Below are positions 7,883 to 15,922 of a stretch of DNA of 57,265 bases, piece by piece; position 1 is the stretch's first letter; every line of letters begins with the position of its first letter. A program made the translations under genes and the position numbers. The stretch spans positions 1 through 57,265 of the IMG/VR virus record IMGVR_UViG_3300015189_000005, one strand, 5' to 3'. The stretch is from a virus. Under the pieces are notes generated by a model that was not told where the DNA came from, did no database searches, and saw only the letters and a list, made by a program, of their open reading frames with translations.

Positions 7883-8869
7883 ATGAATTCCTCAGCAGCA
7901 GTATCCAGAAAGCGAACCGTCACTTCGCGCCCGGTCCATGGTGGCCGGGTGGTGAAGGCGGAGATCAGAAGCCAAGTTCCGACAGCGCCCGTCGCGGAAG
8001 ACAGCGCGCTCGCCGAGCGCGCCATGCTGGTGAACCTCAGTGTCAGCGTGTGGACTGCCCGCAAGCACGACGCGAAGGTCAGCGCGGCCGTGGCTGCTCA
8101 GCACGGTGCGACTGCCAAGGTCGGACGCTATAACAAAATGCTGGTGGCCCGCGAGAGGCTCAGCGACCTGACGAAACTGGCCAGCCGGGTGCGCACCGTC
8201 CATTACGAGCTGACGCTGCCATGGGCGGATGAAGGCGCTCGCATCCTGCCGAGTGCCCTGTACCTGCAGTACACGTCCGCTATCGGCCAGCTCCGCGACC
8301 AATTCGACGCCACGGCGGATCAGTTCGCGCTCGATTACCCCGAGTACCAGGCCGAGCAGATCCGGTTCTCCGGCACCCTGTGCGAAGCCGGGGAGTATCC
8401 CTCAGCGGATGAGATTCGCCGGAAGTTCGCCGTGTCGGTTAAGGTGCTCCCGGTACCGACCGCAGCGGATTTCCGCGTCCAGCTCGGCGACATCGACCGC
8501 AGCGTCATCAAGGCCCAGATCACGGCGCAGATGGAAGAAACGATGTCGATCGCACTTCGCGACTGCTTCCGACGCGCCTACAAATCCGTTGAGCACATGG
8601 CCACCCGGCTCGACCTGTTCGGTCAGGACGATAAGTCCCCGTTCCGCGATTCCCTTGTCGTCAACGTGCGTGAGATGTGCGACCTGCTCGGCTCGCTGAA
8701 CGTGATGCAGGATCGACACCTCAGCCGGATGGTGGATGAGATCCGGGACCGACTCACGGTCCACACGGCTGGCGATCTCCGGATAGATCAAACTGCGCGC
8801 GAGAAGACGGCCGCCGCGGCCCGCGACATCATGAGCCGGATGAGCGACTACATCGGAGGTGGGAACTGA
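7883..8869 (+). CDS. DUF3150-like partner of the MoxR/VWA module
   Basis: 328 residues, mostly helical. Recognisable segments are NLSVSVWTARKHDAKVSAAV, the YNKMLVARERLSDLTKLASR helix, and HYELTLPWADEGARILPSAL. The position between a MoxR ATPase and a VWA protein matches DUF3150, a family I recall from phages and plasmids with no known activity. Its last codons overlap the next ATG (TGATG), so the two proteins are probably made in fixed ratio. Family call rests on context and general pattern. Confidence 0.65.
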   Translation: MNSSAAVSRKRTVTSRPVHGGRVVKAEIRSQVPTAPVAEDSALAERAMLVNLSVSVWTARKHDAKVSAAVAAQHGATAKVGRYNKMLVARERLSDLTKLASRVRTVHYELTLPWADEGARILPSALYLQYTSAIGQLRDQFDATADQFALDYPEYQAEQIRFSGTLCEAGEYPSADEIRRKFAVSVKVLPVPTAADFRVQLGDIDRSVIKAQITAQMEETMSIALRDCFRRAYKSVEHMATRLDLFGQDDKSPFRDSLVVNVREMCDLLGSLNVMQDRHLSRMVDEIRDRLTVHTAGDLRIDQTAREKTAAAARDIMSRMSDYIGGGN

Positions 8870-10161
8870 TGGCACTGCCGAAAGCAGAGATCACCGCCGA
8901 GTGCCGCATCAGCAAGGCGCGCATCAAGCTCCTGATGCAGCAGCCGTTCTTCGGCACGCTCGCGCTCCGGCTCCGGATGATCGAGGCTGACCCGCGCATC
9001 ATTCCGACCATGGCGACGGACGGAAATCATATTTTCTACTCATCGAAATTCGTGGACAGCATCACCGATGCGCAGTTGCGCGGCGTAGTCGCCCACGAAG
9101 TCATGCACCCGGCGCTTCAGCACCTTTCCCGCATCCGGAGCCGGAACCTGCCGATCTGGAATATGGCTTGCGACTACGCCATCAACCCGATCCTGATCGG
9201 AGCCGGTCTGGAGCTTCCGCAGGGAGCGCTGATCGACAGCGACCGGTTCCCGCCGGAGATGTCGGCGGATGAGATCTACCAGATTCTGTACGCCGAGGCC
9301 CGCCAGCAAGCCCAGAATGCTCCCGGTATGGCCGGGGATGGTGATGGATCGTCAGAGTCCGGGGAAACGGCTGGTGAGTCTCAGGATGCGAGCGGGAGCG
9401 GTCAGGCGAAGCCCGGATCATCCGCCGTTGAGACTCCGGGCGGGTTTGGTCAGATGCTGGATCCGACCTCAGTCGATCCGTCTACTGGCCAGGTCAAAGC
9501 GGCCAGTCCCGCGGATCTCGCGGCAGCAGCAGATGAGTGGCGGATTGCTGCCGAACAGGCCGCGCGGGTGGCGAAGAACAGGGGCCGACTCCCGGCGAAC
9601 CTCGAACGCCTCGTGCATGAGGCGAAACAGGAGCAAATCGACTGGCGTGAGCAGCTCCGCCGGTTCGTCTCCACCGTCACCCCGAATGACTACTCCTGGA
9701 GTCGCCCGAACCGGCGCCACATCGCCGCCGGGCTCTACCTCCCCGGAATGGTCAAGGACGGTATCGGCGAGATCGTCGTCGCGGTCGACACCTCCGGCAG
9801 CATCGGAAACCACGAACTGAGCGCGTTCTCTGCGGAGATTGCTGCCATCTGCCGGGAGTGCAATCCCGAGCGCGTGTACGTGGTCTACTGTGATGCCGCG
9901 GTGGCCTGCGTTGAGGAGTTCGCCGCCGGAGATGATGTCCGCCTCACTCCGCACGGCGGAGGCGGTACCGACTTTCGGCCGCCCTTCGCGTGGGTGGAAC
10001 AGCAGGGCATTGACCCGCAGTGCCTGATCTACCTCACCGATCTCTGCTGCGACAGCTACCCGAAGGAGCCGCACTATCCCGCGATGTGGGTTTCGACCTA
10101 TGCCCGCATGGCGGCTCCGTGGGGTGAGACTCTCTACCTCCGACCGGAGTTATGCCGATGA
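8869..10161 (+). CDS. Metallopeptidase-like/VWA protein (DUF2201 type)
   Basis: 430 residues in two parts. The N-terminal part has the zinc-peptidase motif HEVMH (residues 76-80) in VVAHEVMHPALQH. A Gly/Ser/Glu-rich linker covers about 145-200. The C-terminal part is a VWA-like domain with MIDAS motif DTSGSIG (307-313) and a later GGGGTDFRPPF, the second metal-binding loop. It is the usual partner of MoxR ATPases. Whether the peptidase site is active is unknown. The stop overlaps the next start (ATGA). Confidence 0.85.
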   Translation: MALPKAEITAECRISKARIKLLMQQPFFGTLALRLRMIEADPRIIPTMATDGNHIFYSSKFVDSITDAQLRGVVAHEVMHPALQHLSRIRSRNLPIWNMACDYAINPILIGAGLELPQGALIDSDRFPPEMSADEIYQILYAEARQQAQNAPGMAGDGDGSSESGETAGESQDASGSGQAKPGSSAVETPGGFGQMLDPTSVDPSTGQVKAASPADLAAAADEWRIAAEQAARVAKNRGRLPANLERLVHEAKQEQIDWREQLRRFVSTVTPNDYSWSRPNRRHIAAGLYLPGMVKDGIGEIVVAVDTSGSIGNHELSAFSAEIAAICRECNPERVYVVYCDAAVACVEEFAAGDDVRLTPHGGGGTDFRPPFAWVEQQGIDPQCLIYLTDLCCDSYPKEPHYPAMWVSTYARMAAPWGETLYLRPELCR

Positions 10162-10388
10162 ATAACTCTGACCAGCGCAAGACCGATTTCGTCCTGGCTT
10201 GCCTCCTGGGTATCGCTCCGGGATCTGCTGTCGTCATCGCCGGTGGCACACTGCTCGCCGGGCGCACGGGCCGGGTAGTAAGAGTTTGCAGCAGGAGGCT
10301 CCTGATTAAGGTGAGGGTAAAGAGCATGGGAGGACGCTGGCTTCCGCCGAACAGGCTGATTCCCGCAGGTGGTGGTGCAGCATGCTGA
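10158..10388 (+). CDS. Small protein with an SH3/KOW-like strand pattern
   Basis: 76 residues from the ATG overlapping the VWA stop. The segment PGSAVVIAGGTLLAGRTGRVVRVCSRRLLIKVRV alternates like a small beta-barrel, with the 'GxTGxVV' turn of KOW/SH3-type folds, and ends NRLIPA. Such modules bind nucleic acid or protein. Function unknown. Confidence 0.5.
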   Translation: MNNSDQRKTDFVLACLLGIAPGSAVVIAGGTLLAGRTGRVVRVCSRRLLIKVRVKSMGGRWLPPNRLIPAGGGAAC

Positions 10389-10582
10389 TTCTCTCAGCCT
10401 GCGGTTACCTCATCGTCGGGTTCGTGGTGGCACTGATAGCACTCCCCGTCTTCAGCGATGGCAGGGGCTTCGCGAACCTGCTGACCACAACTATGGTTGT
10501 CGCGCTGGTATGGCCCTTGGTTGTATCAGGGGCCGTCCGGCGGCTTCTTCAGCATTATCGAAACAAAGGAAAACGATCATGA
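10382..10582 (+). CDS. Small two-helix membrane protein
   Basis: 66 residues with two predicted membrane helices: LILSACGYLIVGFVVALIAL and, after a short loop, TTTMVVALVWPLVVSGAV; the tail is basic (RRLLQHYRNKGKR). It overlaps both neighbours by a few bases. Holin-like in size, but its place among early-type small genes argues against a lysis role. Confidence 0.5.
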   Translation: MLILSACGYLIVGFVVALIALPVFSDGRGFANLLTTTMVVALVWPLVVSGAVRRLLQHYRNKGKRS

Positions 10583-11196
10583 GCAAATTCACGCCGGAAC
10601 AGACGCGGAGCATCGTCGAGGACACCATTGGGTACCTCACCCGTAAGGCTGAGTCCATGGCCACGCAGCGATACAAGACTGAACACTTGTGGGTCAAGAT
10701 CATCGCACTGAAGCGGATGGTGTCGCTGATCGGAGAGAATTCTGCAGCGAAGATTCAGGAAATTCAGGATGCATCGAAAGCCGAGGGTGAAGCCCGTGAA
10801 GTCAGGTGGAAGGGAATCGAAGCCCGGTGGAAAGAGAAACGGGCGAATTACATCCTGTGCATTCGTGAGAAGGAGTCTCGCATCATCCAGCTTTACGATG
10901 CAATGAATGCTGCTGGCGTAGAAATTCCGTCCGGTACTTACCGCACTCAAGACATCCAGGCGGCCATAGCGCCTGAGCTTGTTGCGCTGGCCATGCTGGA
11001 TGCCGTATTGGCAGGCGCGCGCAAGGATGGCCTCGTCTTCGCTATCGGCGATTGCTGGATTCAGCCGGCCGCGGATTCCGATATCTGGCACGCGGTGAAT
11101 CAGGTCACCGGCGAGAAGACTTCGCACACTGACGGGCTCGCCGCCATCCATGCGGCAATGAACACGAACGCAACGGAGGTAGACCCCGGTGAATGA
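10579..11196 (+). CDS. Coiled-coil hypothetical protein
   Basis: 205 residues, ATG after AAGGAAAACG. Residues 1-50 are helical, residues 55-110 are a charged coiled coil (SKAEGEAREVRWKGIEARWK), and the C-terminal 90 residues include AIAPELVALAMLDAVLAGAR and a Trp-rich end. No family recognised. Confidence 0.55.
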   Translation: MSKFTPEQTRSIVEDTIGYLTRKAESMATQRYKTEHLWVKIIALKRMVSLIGENSAAKIQEIQDASKAEGEAREVRWKGIEARWKEKRANYILCIREKESRIIQLYDAMNAAGVEIPSGTYRTQDIQAAIAPELVALAMLDAVLAGARKDGLVFAIGDCWIQPAADSDIWHAVNQVTGEKTSHTDGLAAIHAAMNTNATEVDPGE

Positions 11197-11440
11197 CGAC
11201 GAACGGTTCCTGCGAGACCTCAGGATCCGCCCTGAGCCAATCAGGGGCATCAACCCGCGCGAATGGATGGAGGTCCTGACCAGATCAGAGCCGGACGGAT
11301 TTCGCCGGAAGTGGGTCCCCCTTGGCGAGTACCAGAAGCTCACGAAGAACCGGGACCACTGGTGCGTACTGTTCTGGACGACGGCCGTAGCGTGGTTCCT
11401 TTTCGTAGCAATTGAATTGTTCCTCCGCTATTGGAGATAA
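11189..11440 (+). CDS. Small C-terminally anchored membrane protein
   Basis: 83 residues, GTG start overlapping the upstream stop by eight bases. The N-terminal 60 residues are soluble and charged; the last 25 form one hydrophobic helix (VLFWTTAVAWFLFVAIELFL) with a short basic end, so the protein would sit in the inner membrane with its N-terminus in the cytoplasm. Confidence 0.5.
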   Translation: MNDDERFLRDLRIRPEPIRGINPREWMEVLTRSEPDGFRRKWVPLGEYQKLTKNRDHWCVLFWTTAVAWFLFVAIELFLRYWR

Positions 11441-11444
11441 ACGC

Positions 11445-12227
11445 ATGGAAATTGCACAGGCAGCTCCGGGCGTTGCATGCGTTGATCCGCTGCTGTTCCC
11501 GTTCGATGAGTGGGAAATTCAGATCGCCCCGGTGATGCAGAAGCTGCGTAATATGGGAGTGAGTTACCTGTCCAGGCAGTGCGGTGATCACCGAATTGAG
11601 TATCAGGGGCCGCCTGCCAGCCACTACCAAGCCGTTGCGAAATGGTGGCGGGCATGGCTGGTGATGGCCAGAAAAAGGCGTGACATGGGCCGCATGATGG
11701 TATCAGATCGCGTGATGGCCGGGGCTGAGATCACCACAGCGCTCCCGCTGTTCTGGGGGCTCCCGCGCTGGTTCGACCGGCCTCAGGATGCCGAACGGTA
11801 TCTGGCCAGACTTGAAGCCCGCGCGCGGATGATTCTGGCGCCATGGGGAGACGGCCTCGATATCTCGCCACGTACACTCGGCGAGCAGTTCCTCCGGGAC
11901 CCGCGACGCCGCATCCACAAAGCAGGACGCGCAGTGGCCAGGGCAACCCTTGCGCGAGCACTGGGTCGAGCAGCAGCAGGTAACCCAGCATGGCCGGGGC
12001 ATGATGTGTTCCTTCGAAGCCGGGGGCTCTCGCGGTACTTCCACGAGGTCGTCCCGTACGGCTGGCAGATCCATCAGGCATTCGTTGCAGCCTGGATTCA
12101 TGAGGATCGGGTCCGTCTGAGGTCGGGATTCACTGTCAAGGATGTGCTGGAAAGTGACGTGTATGCGCTCGGCGTTGCGGGCCTTGTCGCACGGGAGATG
12201 CTCGATGACAACGACTACCCATTCTGA
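11445..12227 (+). CDS. Hypothetical protein, 260 residues
   Basis: Start ATG four bases after the previous stop with TTGGAGATAA as Shine-Dalgarno. Rich in Arg, Trp and Ala, probably alpha-helical. Segments include SHYQAVAKWWRAWLVMARKR, ALPLFWGLPRWFDRPQDAER and a C-terminal FTVKDVLESDVYALGVAGLV. No catalytic signature and no family recognised. Confidence 0.55.
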   Translation: MEIAQAAPGVACVDPLLFPFDEWEIQIAPVMQKLRNMGVSYLSRQCGDHRIEYQGPPASHYQAVAKWWRAWLVMARKRRDMGRMMVSDRVMAGAEITTALPLFWGLPRWFDRPQDAERYLARLEARARMILAPWGDGLDISPRTLGEQFLRDPRRRIHKAGRAVARATLARALGRAAAGNPAWPGHDVFLRSRGLSRYFHEVVPYGWQIHQAFVAAWIHEDRVRLRSGFTVKDVLESDVYALGVAGLVAREMLDDNDYPF

Positions 12228-12639
12228 CCCTCACGACGGACTGCGGGTCAGCGGGCTCCGGTTCGAGGTAACCGGGAATGCTGATGTGCAGACCTTTCAT
12301 ACCTCACGTGGCCAGGTTCACCGAGCTGGAAAAGTCATCCGGTGGTGCCTGGTTGCAGTCTCGGAGGAATCGGGTAGAGTAATACTGGCCGACAAGTTTG
12401 TCGGCAGCCGTGATCTGCCGAATTGCCCGGTATGGATGCAGGTTGCTGGACTGACGCTTGAACGGGTCAGGCGCGAGAGATTCGACGAGGCTGGCTGCAT
12501 GCCGTTTTCATTGATGTCCCATGTTGTGTCGGAGGTCAGCCGTTTCCTGGGTGGTTACGGCCTGATTGAAGTTCGGGCGCTGAGTAATGAGGAGATCTCG
12601 CCTGCTTTCGCGGAATACGTCGGGAGCCTGATGCGATGA
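12205..12639 (+). CDS. Hypothetical protein
   Basis: 144 residues; ATG lies 20 bases inside the end of the previous gene and the stop overlaps the next start (ATGCGATGA). Segments RFEVTGNADVQTFHTSRGQV and ILADKFVGSRDLPNCPVWMQ suggest a mainly beta N-terminal half, then helices. Not recognised. Confidence 0.5.
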   Translation: MTTTTHSDPHDGLRVSGLRFEVTGNADVQTFHTSRGQVHRAGKVIRWCLVAVSEESGRVILADKFVGSRDLPNCPVWMQVAGLTLERVRRERFDEAGCMPFSLMSHVVSEVSRFLGGYGLIEVRALSNEEISPAFAEYVGSLMR

Positions 12640-12923
12640 CGGACGAAGAGAAGTTCTTCGCGGTGAACTACATGGAGCGAGAAATTGAGCGAATCCAGAC
12701 CGGGGGCGATCAGTACTGGGTTCGAGGTATTCGTCCGCAAACGAAATGGCATTACTGCGATTTCGATTTCTCTCGTCTGATGATGGTGTGCGGCGGGATG
12801 GTTGTCAACGGGGCGTTGTGTCTGGCCAGCACGGAATACGGATATCCGCCAGCACCATCCGCGTGCTGTGAGAAGTGCATCGTTGAACTGACGGCAATGA
12901 TCCTGAAGGGAGAGATCCAGTGA
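12636..12923 (+). CDS. H-C-CxxC array member 1
   Basis: 95 residues. It opens the tandem small-protein family. Diagnostic residues: TKWHYCDFDF, then VCGG about 12 later, then CCEKC and LTAMILKGEIQ at the C-terminus. A metal site made of His, Cys and the terminal CxxC is likely. Start and stop overlap the neighbours by a few bases. Confidence 0.65.
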   Translation: MTDEEKFFAVNYMEREIERIQTGGDQYWVRGIRPQTKWHYCDFDFSRLMMVCGGMVVNGALCLASTEYGYPPAPSACCEKCIVELTAMILKGEIQ

Positions 12924-13225
12924 CCCCGGAAAGTACCCGAACCCCGGAAGAACGACAGTACAACACGGCGCATTATTCCAACCGGACCAAAACGTATCTG
13001 AAGATCGGGCAGGGAGAATACCTTATGCGGGGTGAAGCTCCCAGAACGCGATGGCATTACCTGTACTCCGGGGATGCAGTCTGCGGGATCAATCTCGGGA
13101 ATCCAGCCAGATTCACTGAGATCGATCTGGACGGAAACACCTGCTTCGATCCTGTTGAATGCTGCCCCGTATGCCTGGTGGCCGTCACCGTAAGACTGTT
13201 TCTCGGAGAGGCCAGAAAGCCATGA
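12920..13225 (+). CDS. H-C-CxxC array member 2
   Basis: 101 residues, GTG start in a GTGA overlap. TRWHYLYSGDAVCG matches member 1 position by position, and the C-terminal site is ECCPVCLVAV. The similarity to member 1 (TKWHY...VCG...CxxC) supports duplication. Function unknown. Confidence 0.65.
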   Translation: MTPESTRTPEERQYNTAHYSNRTKTYLKIGQGEYLMRGEAPRTRWHYLYSGDAVCGINLGNPARFTEIDLDGNTCFDPVECCPVCLVAVTVRLFLGEARKP

Positions 13226-13452
13226 CAATCACCATTACCGTCACCGTCGAGCGCGACCTGTCGAAACTCCCGGCGTTCAAATACCGGGCGAAGCTCAGGC
13301 GCGGGCAGATCAGCTTCGCGGGCAGTCTGTTCGGCTCCGTATCCCGGGCGAAGGCCGACGTTGAGGCCCTGCTGGACAGGCCGTTGAGATGGACTGATGC
13401 GAAGCCGGAAGACGCTACTCCCGTGCGTGCCACGGCGGAAATCGAGGTGTGA
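13222..13452 (+). CDS. Small hypothetical protein within the array
   Basis: 76 residues; ATG overlaps the upstream stop. No Cys pair, so not a member of the H-C-CxxC family. The first strand is TITITVTVERDL and a helix follows with SRAKADVEALLD. It looks like a small alpha/beta protein. Not recognised. Confidence 0.5.
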   Translation: MTITITVTVERDLSKLPAFKYRAKLRRGQISFAGSLFGSVSRAKADVEALLDRPLRWTDAKPEDATPVRATAEIEV

Positions 13453-13489
13453 TTTGGGGTTGCCATCGGAGATTAGCGCCTTCAATATC

Positions 13490-13732
13490 ATGGGAGAAAT
13501 CCACCTAAACGAAAACATCTGGTCTGGCCAATCATGGGCAGGTGGATGGATGTGTGGATGCGAAATAAAACGGTCCGTTCACACTCATTCTCTCGGCGTA
13601 ATTTACGAGCACAGGATGTGGCCTGGGAAATGGCTGACCCTTGACCAGGCGAAGCAAGCCGCCGGGGTGGAGAAGGTCTGCGAGGCGTGCGTTGCGGCCT
13701 TCGTGGCGAAGATCATGAGGGACGATGTTTAG
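13490..13732 (+). CDS. H-C-CxxC array member 3
   Basis: 80 residues. GGWMCGCEI is followed by the C-terminal block LTLDQAKQAAGVEKVCEACV and then AAFVAKIM, shared in part with members 4 and 6. Here the early part has CxC rather than WH...CG. Start taken at the ATG at 13490; a TTG at 13454 in the same frame is an alternative. Confidence 0.6.
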   Translation: MGEIHLNENIWSGQSWAGGWMCGCEIKRSVHTHSLGVIYEHRMWPGKWLTLDQAKQAAGVEKVCEACVAAFVAKIMRDDV

Positions 13733-13998
13733 CGTAAAAACCTATGAAGTCCTCGCGGTCTGTGTGCGGTCGGAAGTTCACTTTGTTTCCCGGCCCGGCG
13801 GATTCATGTGCTCTAACAATGTGTCTCCGGGATTCCAGCACAGTTCATCGCTGGTATGGGTGGGGAGAGCCGATAAGCGCGGGCAGCAGGCGTGCTTCAC
13901 GCTTGATGAGGCTCTTGAGCGTGCCGGGGTCCGATCACAGCGGAATCTGCGAGCAGTGCCTGGTTGAGTACACAGCCTTCCTGATGAGGTGCTCCTGA
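13725..13998 (+). pseudogene. H-C-CxxC array member 4, frameshifted
   Basis: The reading from 13725 carries SEVHFVSRPGGFMCSNN and FTLDEALERAGV, matching member 3, but then runs into unrelated sequence and stops at 13967. The expected ending GICEQCLVEYTAFLM is present in the +1 frame and stops at 13996-13998, overlapping the next ATG exactly as other genes here do. One extra base (or two lost) near 13930-13945 explains it. Sequence error or decay cannot be told apart. Confidence 0.55.
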
Positions 13999-14282
13999 TG
14001 GTGTTCCGAGCTTTCAAAGCTGATGATCAGGTTCACTTTCGCGTCGCAGCTGGGTTGACCACCGAAAGCCAGCCATGTTGCCCTGCCATGGATAACTACG
14101 CCCACGGAAAGTGCACCCGGATCTTCCTCGGAATCGTGCTTCAGGACGATCAGTGTGGGCTGACGGCACGGAAAATAACCATTGAACAACTGAGAGAGAA
14201 GATTGCGCCTGTCTGCGAGCAATGCACAGCCGCGCTGACGGCATATCTGATGACCGGGGAGGCCCCTGATGCCAGTAAATGA
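13998..14282 (+). CDS. H-C-CxxC array member 5
   Basis: 94 residues from the ATG overlapping the stop of member 4. DQVHFRVAAG gives the His; CCPAMDNYAHGKC adds Cys; the end is TIEQLREKIAPVCEQCTAAL then TAYLM, clearly related to members 3 and 4. Function unknown. Confidence 0.62.
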   Translation: MVFRAFKADDQVHFRVAAGLTTESQPCCPAMDNYAHGKCTRIFLGIVLQDDQCGLTARKITIEQLREKIAPVCEQCTAALTAYLMTGEAPDASK

Positions 14283-14715
14283 CCTGACAGGCCGCCGCTT
14301 CGTCCGCCTCACGGTGAAGACCCTTGCGGGTATCCGCAACAGCCTTGCGTACTGGAATTGCGAGTGTGATTGCGGGAAATCAATCGAAGTCTGCGGTAAG
14401 TATCTGACACGCGGAAGCACTGTGAGCTGCGGCTGCTACCGATCCGATCCGGAAGTCCGCCGCGCCGCCCGGCTGCAGATGGAACCCGAGGATCGTGTCC
14501 GGGCCGCGAGAGGCGAACACGTGACGCCGGAGAAACCACCGGTGATTCCGCGGACTCCTGTCACCAGGGTGAAGAAGATCCTCCCGCTGAAGCCAGTGAA
14601 GAAGGTTGAACCCGTCGCGCCGCCTGCACCTCAGCCAGCTCCAGCCTCGCTACGGACGGCCGATCTGCCACGGGTCACTTCACGGACCAGACAGAAGCCC
14701 GGAATTCTGCGATGA
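14269..14715 (+). CDS. Cys-rich DNA-binding-type protein with a basic Pro-rich tail
   Basis: 148 residues. Residues 1-60 follow the pattern LTGRRFVRLTVKT ... YWNCECDCG ... GSTVSCGCYR, a Cys-rich module I know from phage HNH/AP2-type and related DNA-binding proteins. The rest is basic and Pro-rich (KPVKKVEPVAPPAPQ). It is unlike the family around it and seems to have been inserted into the array; the remnant-like gene at 14606 lies just after. Confidence 0.65.
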   Translation: MPVNDLTGRRFVRLTVKTLAGIRNSLAYWNCECDCGKSIEVCGKYLTRGSTVSCGCYRSDPEVRRAARLQMEPEDRVRAARGEHVTPEKPPVIPRTPVTRVKKILPLKPVKKVEPVAPPAPQPAPASLRTADLPRVTSRTRQKPGILR

Positions 14716-14842
14716 TTTCACGGGTGTCGTAACCGATAAAGACAGTACTCTCTGGTGGGCAGAGGAAACGTTCTCTCTCATCTGGCATGAGCCGCGATGC
14801 CCCCGATGCCTGGCCGCTTTCGTCGCGAAGGTGATGGCGTGA
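14606..14842 (+). CDS. H-C-CxxC array member 6, possibly a remnant
   Basis: Up to 78 residues if the ATG at 14606 (inside the previous gene, other frame) is used. The C-terminal block WHEPRCPRCLAAFVAKVM is nearly identical to that of member 3, so the end is certainly from this family. The N-terminal half, overlapping the previous gene for 110 bases, is doubtful. It may be a member truncated by insertion of the Cys-rich gene upstream. Confidence 0.4.
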   Translation: MNPSRRLHLSQLQPRYGRPICHGSLHGPDRSPEFCDDFTGVVTDKDSTLWWAEETFSLIWHEPRCPRCLAAFVAKVMA

Positions 14843-14867
14843 AGCTGATCTTCGGGGATACCCAGAG

Positions 14868-15161
14868 ATGACGATTTCTAAGATTGAAATCGACGGCGTT
14901 GAATTCGAGTGGATCGGAAAATGGGCGTCGAGTTATTCAGGCAGCCGGATCTATCACCTGGTGGGATCGGGCCCGGCATACACCATGGATGGTGAAACAA
15001 TCGGCCGCGAGTTAGAGGAGAAATCTGTCTGCGGTGAAGACGTCAGTGCCTGCCGGCCCGCCCCGCACTACTTCCGGCCGCAGCCTCGCCAGACGTGCCC
15101 GGAATGCGCGGCGAAGCTGATGGCGGCGATGATGACCGGCGAGGAGGTAGCGAAGCCATGA
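14868..15161 (+). CDS. H-C-CxxC array member 7
   Basis: 97 residues. SRIYHLVGSGPAY supplies the His, SVCGEDVSAC the middle Cys, and QTCPECAAKLMAAMMTGEE the terminal site. The TGATGACCGG coding near the end is also seen in member 5. ATG follows CAGAG weakly as ribosome site. Confidence 0.62.
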   Translation: MTISKIEIDGVEFEWIGKWASSYSGSRIYHLVGSGPAYTMDGETIGRELEEKSVCGEDVSACRPAPHYFRPQPRQTCPECAAKLMAAMMTGEEVAKP

Positions 15162-15448
15162 AGCTGCGCCTATTATGCAATCAGGAGTCAGATCCGAATA
15201 CCGTGCAGTGGGTTGCGCCTGTTGATGCTGGCGGGAGGTGGCACGTTGTCGCCTGGGCAAGCCATTTCGGCGATCAGTTTGCCGAGGCAAACGTCACGAC
15301 GTTGTGCGTCCGCAGGTTCAGTATTCCGCTGAGCCACACCGTACTGGAGGCTCCTCCAGCCGAGACAGAAAATGCCTGCGTTTACTGCTGTGTTCGCGCG
15401 GTGACTTTAGCGATAAATGGCGCGGGTTTACAGGACACTGCTCCGTGA
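15158..15448 (+). CDS. H-C-CxxC array member 8
   Basis: 96 residues, ATG overlapping the previous stop. GGRWHVVAWASHFGDQF, then TTLCVRRF, then NACVYCCVRAV give the H, C, CxxC order. The tail after the CxxC is longer than in its relatives. Function unknown. Confidence 0.6.
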   Translation: MKLRLLCNQESDPNTVQWVAPVDAGGRWHVVAWASHFGDQFAEANVTTLCVRRFSIPLSHTVLEAPPAETENACVYCCVRAVTLAINGAGLQDTAP

Positions 15449-15657
15449 CGACGGGTCGGACGGACGATGATCCGCTGTTGTTCATCAAGGCCCGTGGCGT
15501 CTGGCACATTCACCGGATGGCAGGTTACTACCACTGCTGGGGGCAGGTTTCCGAAACAGACATTGACAACAAAGCGATCCTACACGAGCCGTCCGATAAC
15601 GGCCCGCGTTGCGAGAAGTGCCATGTGAATTTCGTTGTAGCGAAGATTGGCAAGTAA
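15445..15657 (+). CDS. H-C-CxxC array member 9
   Basis: 70 residues, GTG overlapping the previous stop. GVWHIHRMAGYYHCWGQV and PRCEKCHVNFVVAKIG. It is the closest relative of member 11, sharing G.WHIH...G...CW and the P.CE.C.V end, which shows that the array grew by duplication. Confidence 0.62.
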   Translation: MTTGRTDDDPLLFIKARGVWHIHRMAGYYHCWGQVSETDIDNKAILHEPSDNGPRCEKCHVNFVVAKIGK

Positions 15658-15670
15658 GGCAGGAATTGAA

Positions 15671-15922
15671 ATGGAACTGCACAGAGACGACTCAGCTACC
15701 TCAGAGTGGCTGGACAGCCTCACCCGCCCGGCAGAAATGCAATTTCTGAATGATCGAGAAGCGGAGATTTCGCACATTCGCGATCAGGATTATTCCTCCG
15801 ATTTTGCACTGTGCGCATTGTTGCGGTTGATAAGGTGGCCCGAGAAATCACTGGAGCCGAGGTACGCAATCTGCCCGAACTGCGCGAAAGATGCCGTCCT
15901 CCGGGCCATGGGAGCGACATGA
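15671..15922 (+). CDS. H-C-CxxC array member 10
   Basis: 83 residues. AEMQFLNDREAEISHIRDQD, FALC, and AICPNCAKDAVLRAMGA. Member 12 at 16161 has the same blocks in the same order (ELQFL, AEVSHIR, FALC, ICPACAREAVLDAMG), so the two are clear paralogues. It ends in ATGA coupled to member 11. Confidence 0.65.
   Translation: MELHRDDSATSEWLDSLTRPAEMQFLNDREAEISHIRDQDYSSDFALCALLRLIRWPEKSLEPRYAICPNCAKDAVLRAMGAT

Noticed and set aside
6976-8064. Minus-strand open frame of 362 codons
   Set aside because: Antisense to the MoxR ATPase, whose motifs are unambiguous; a by-product of codon bias.
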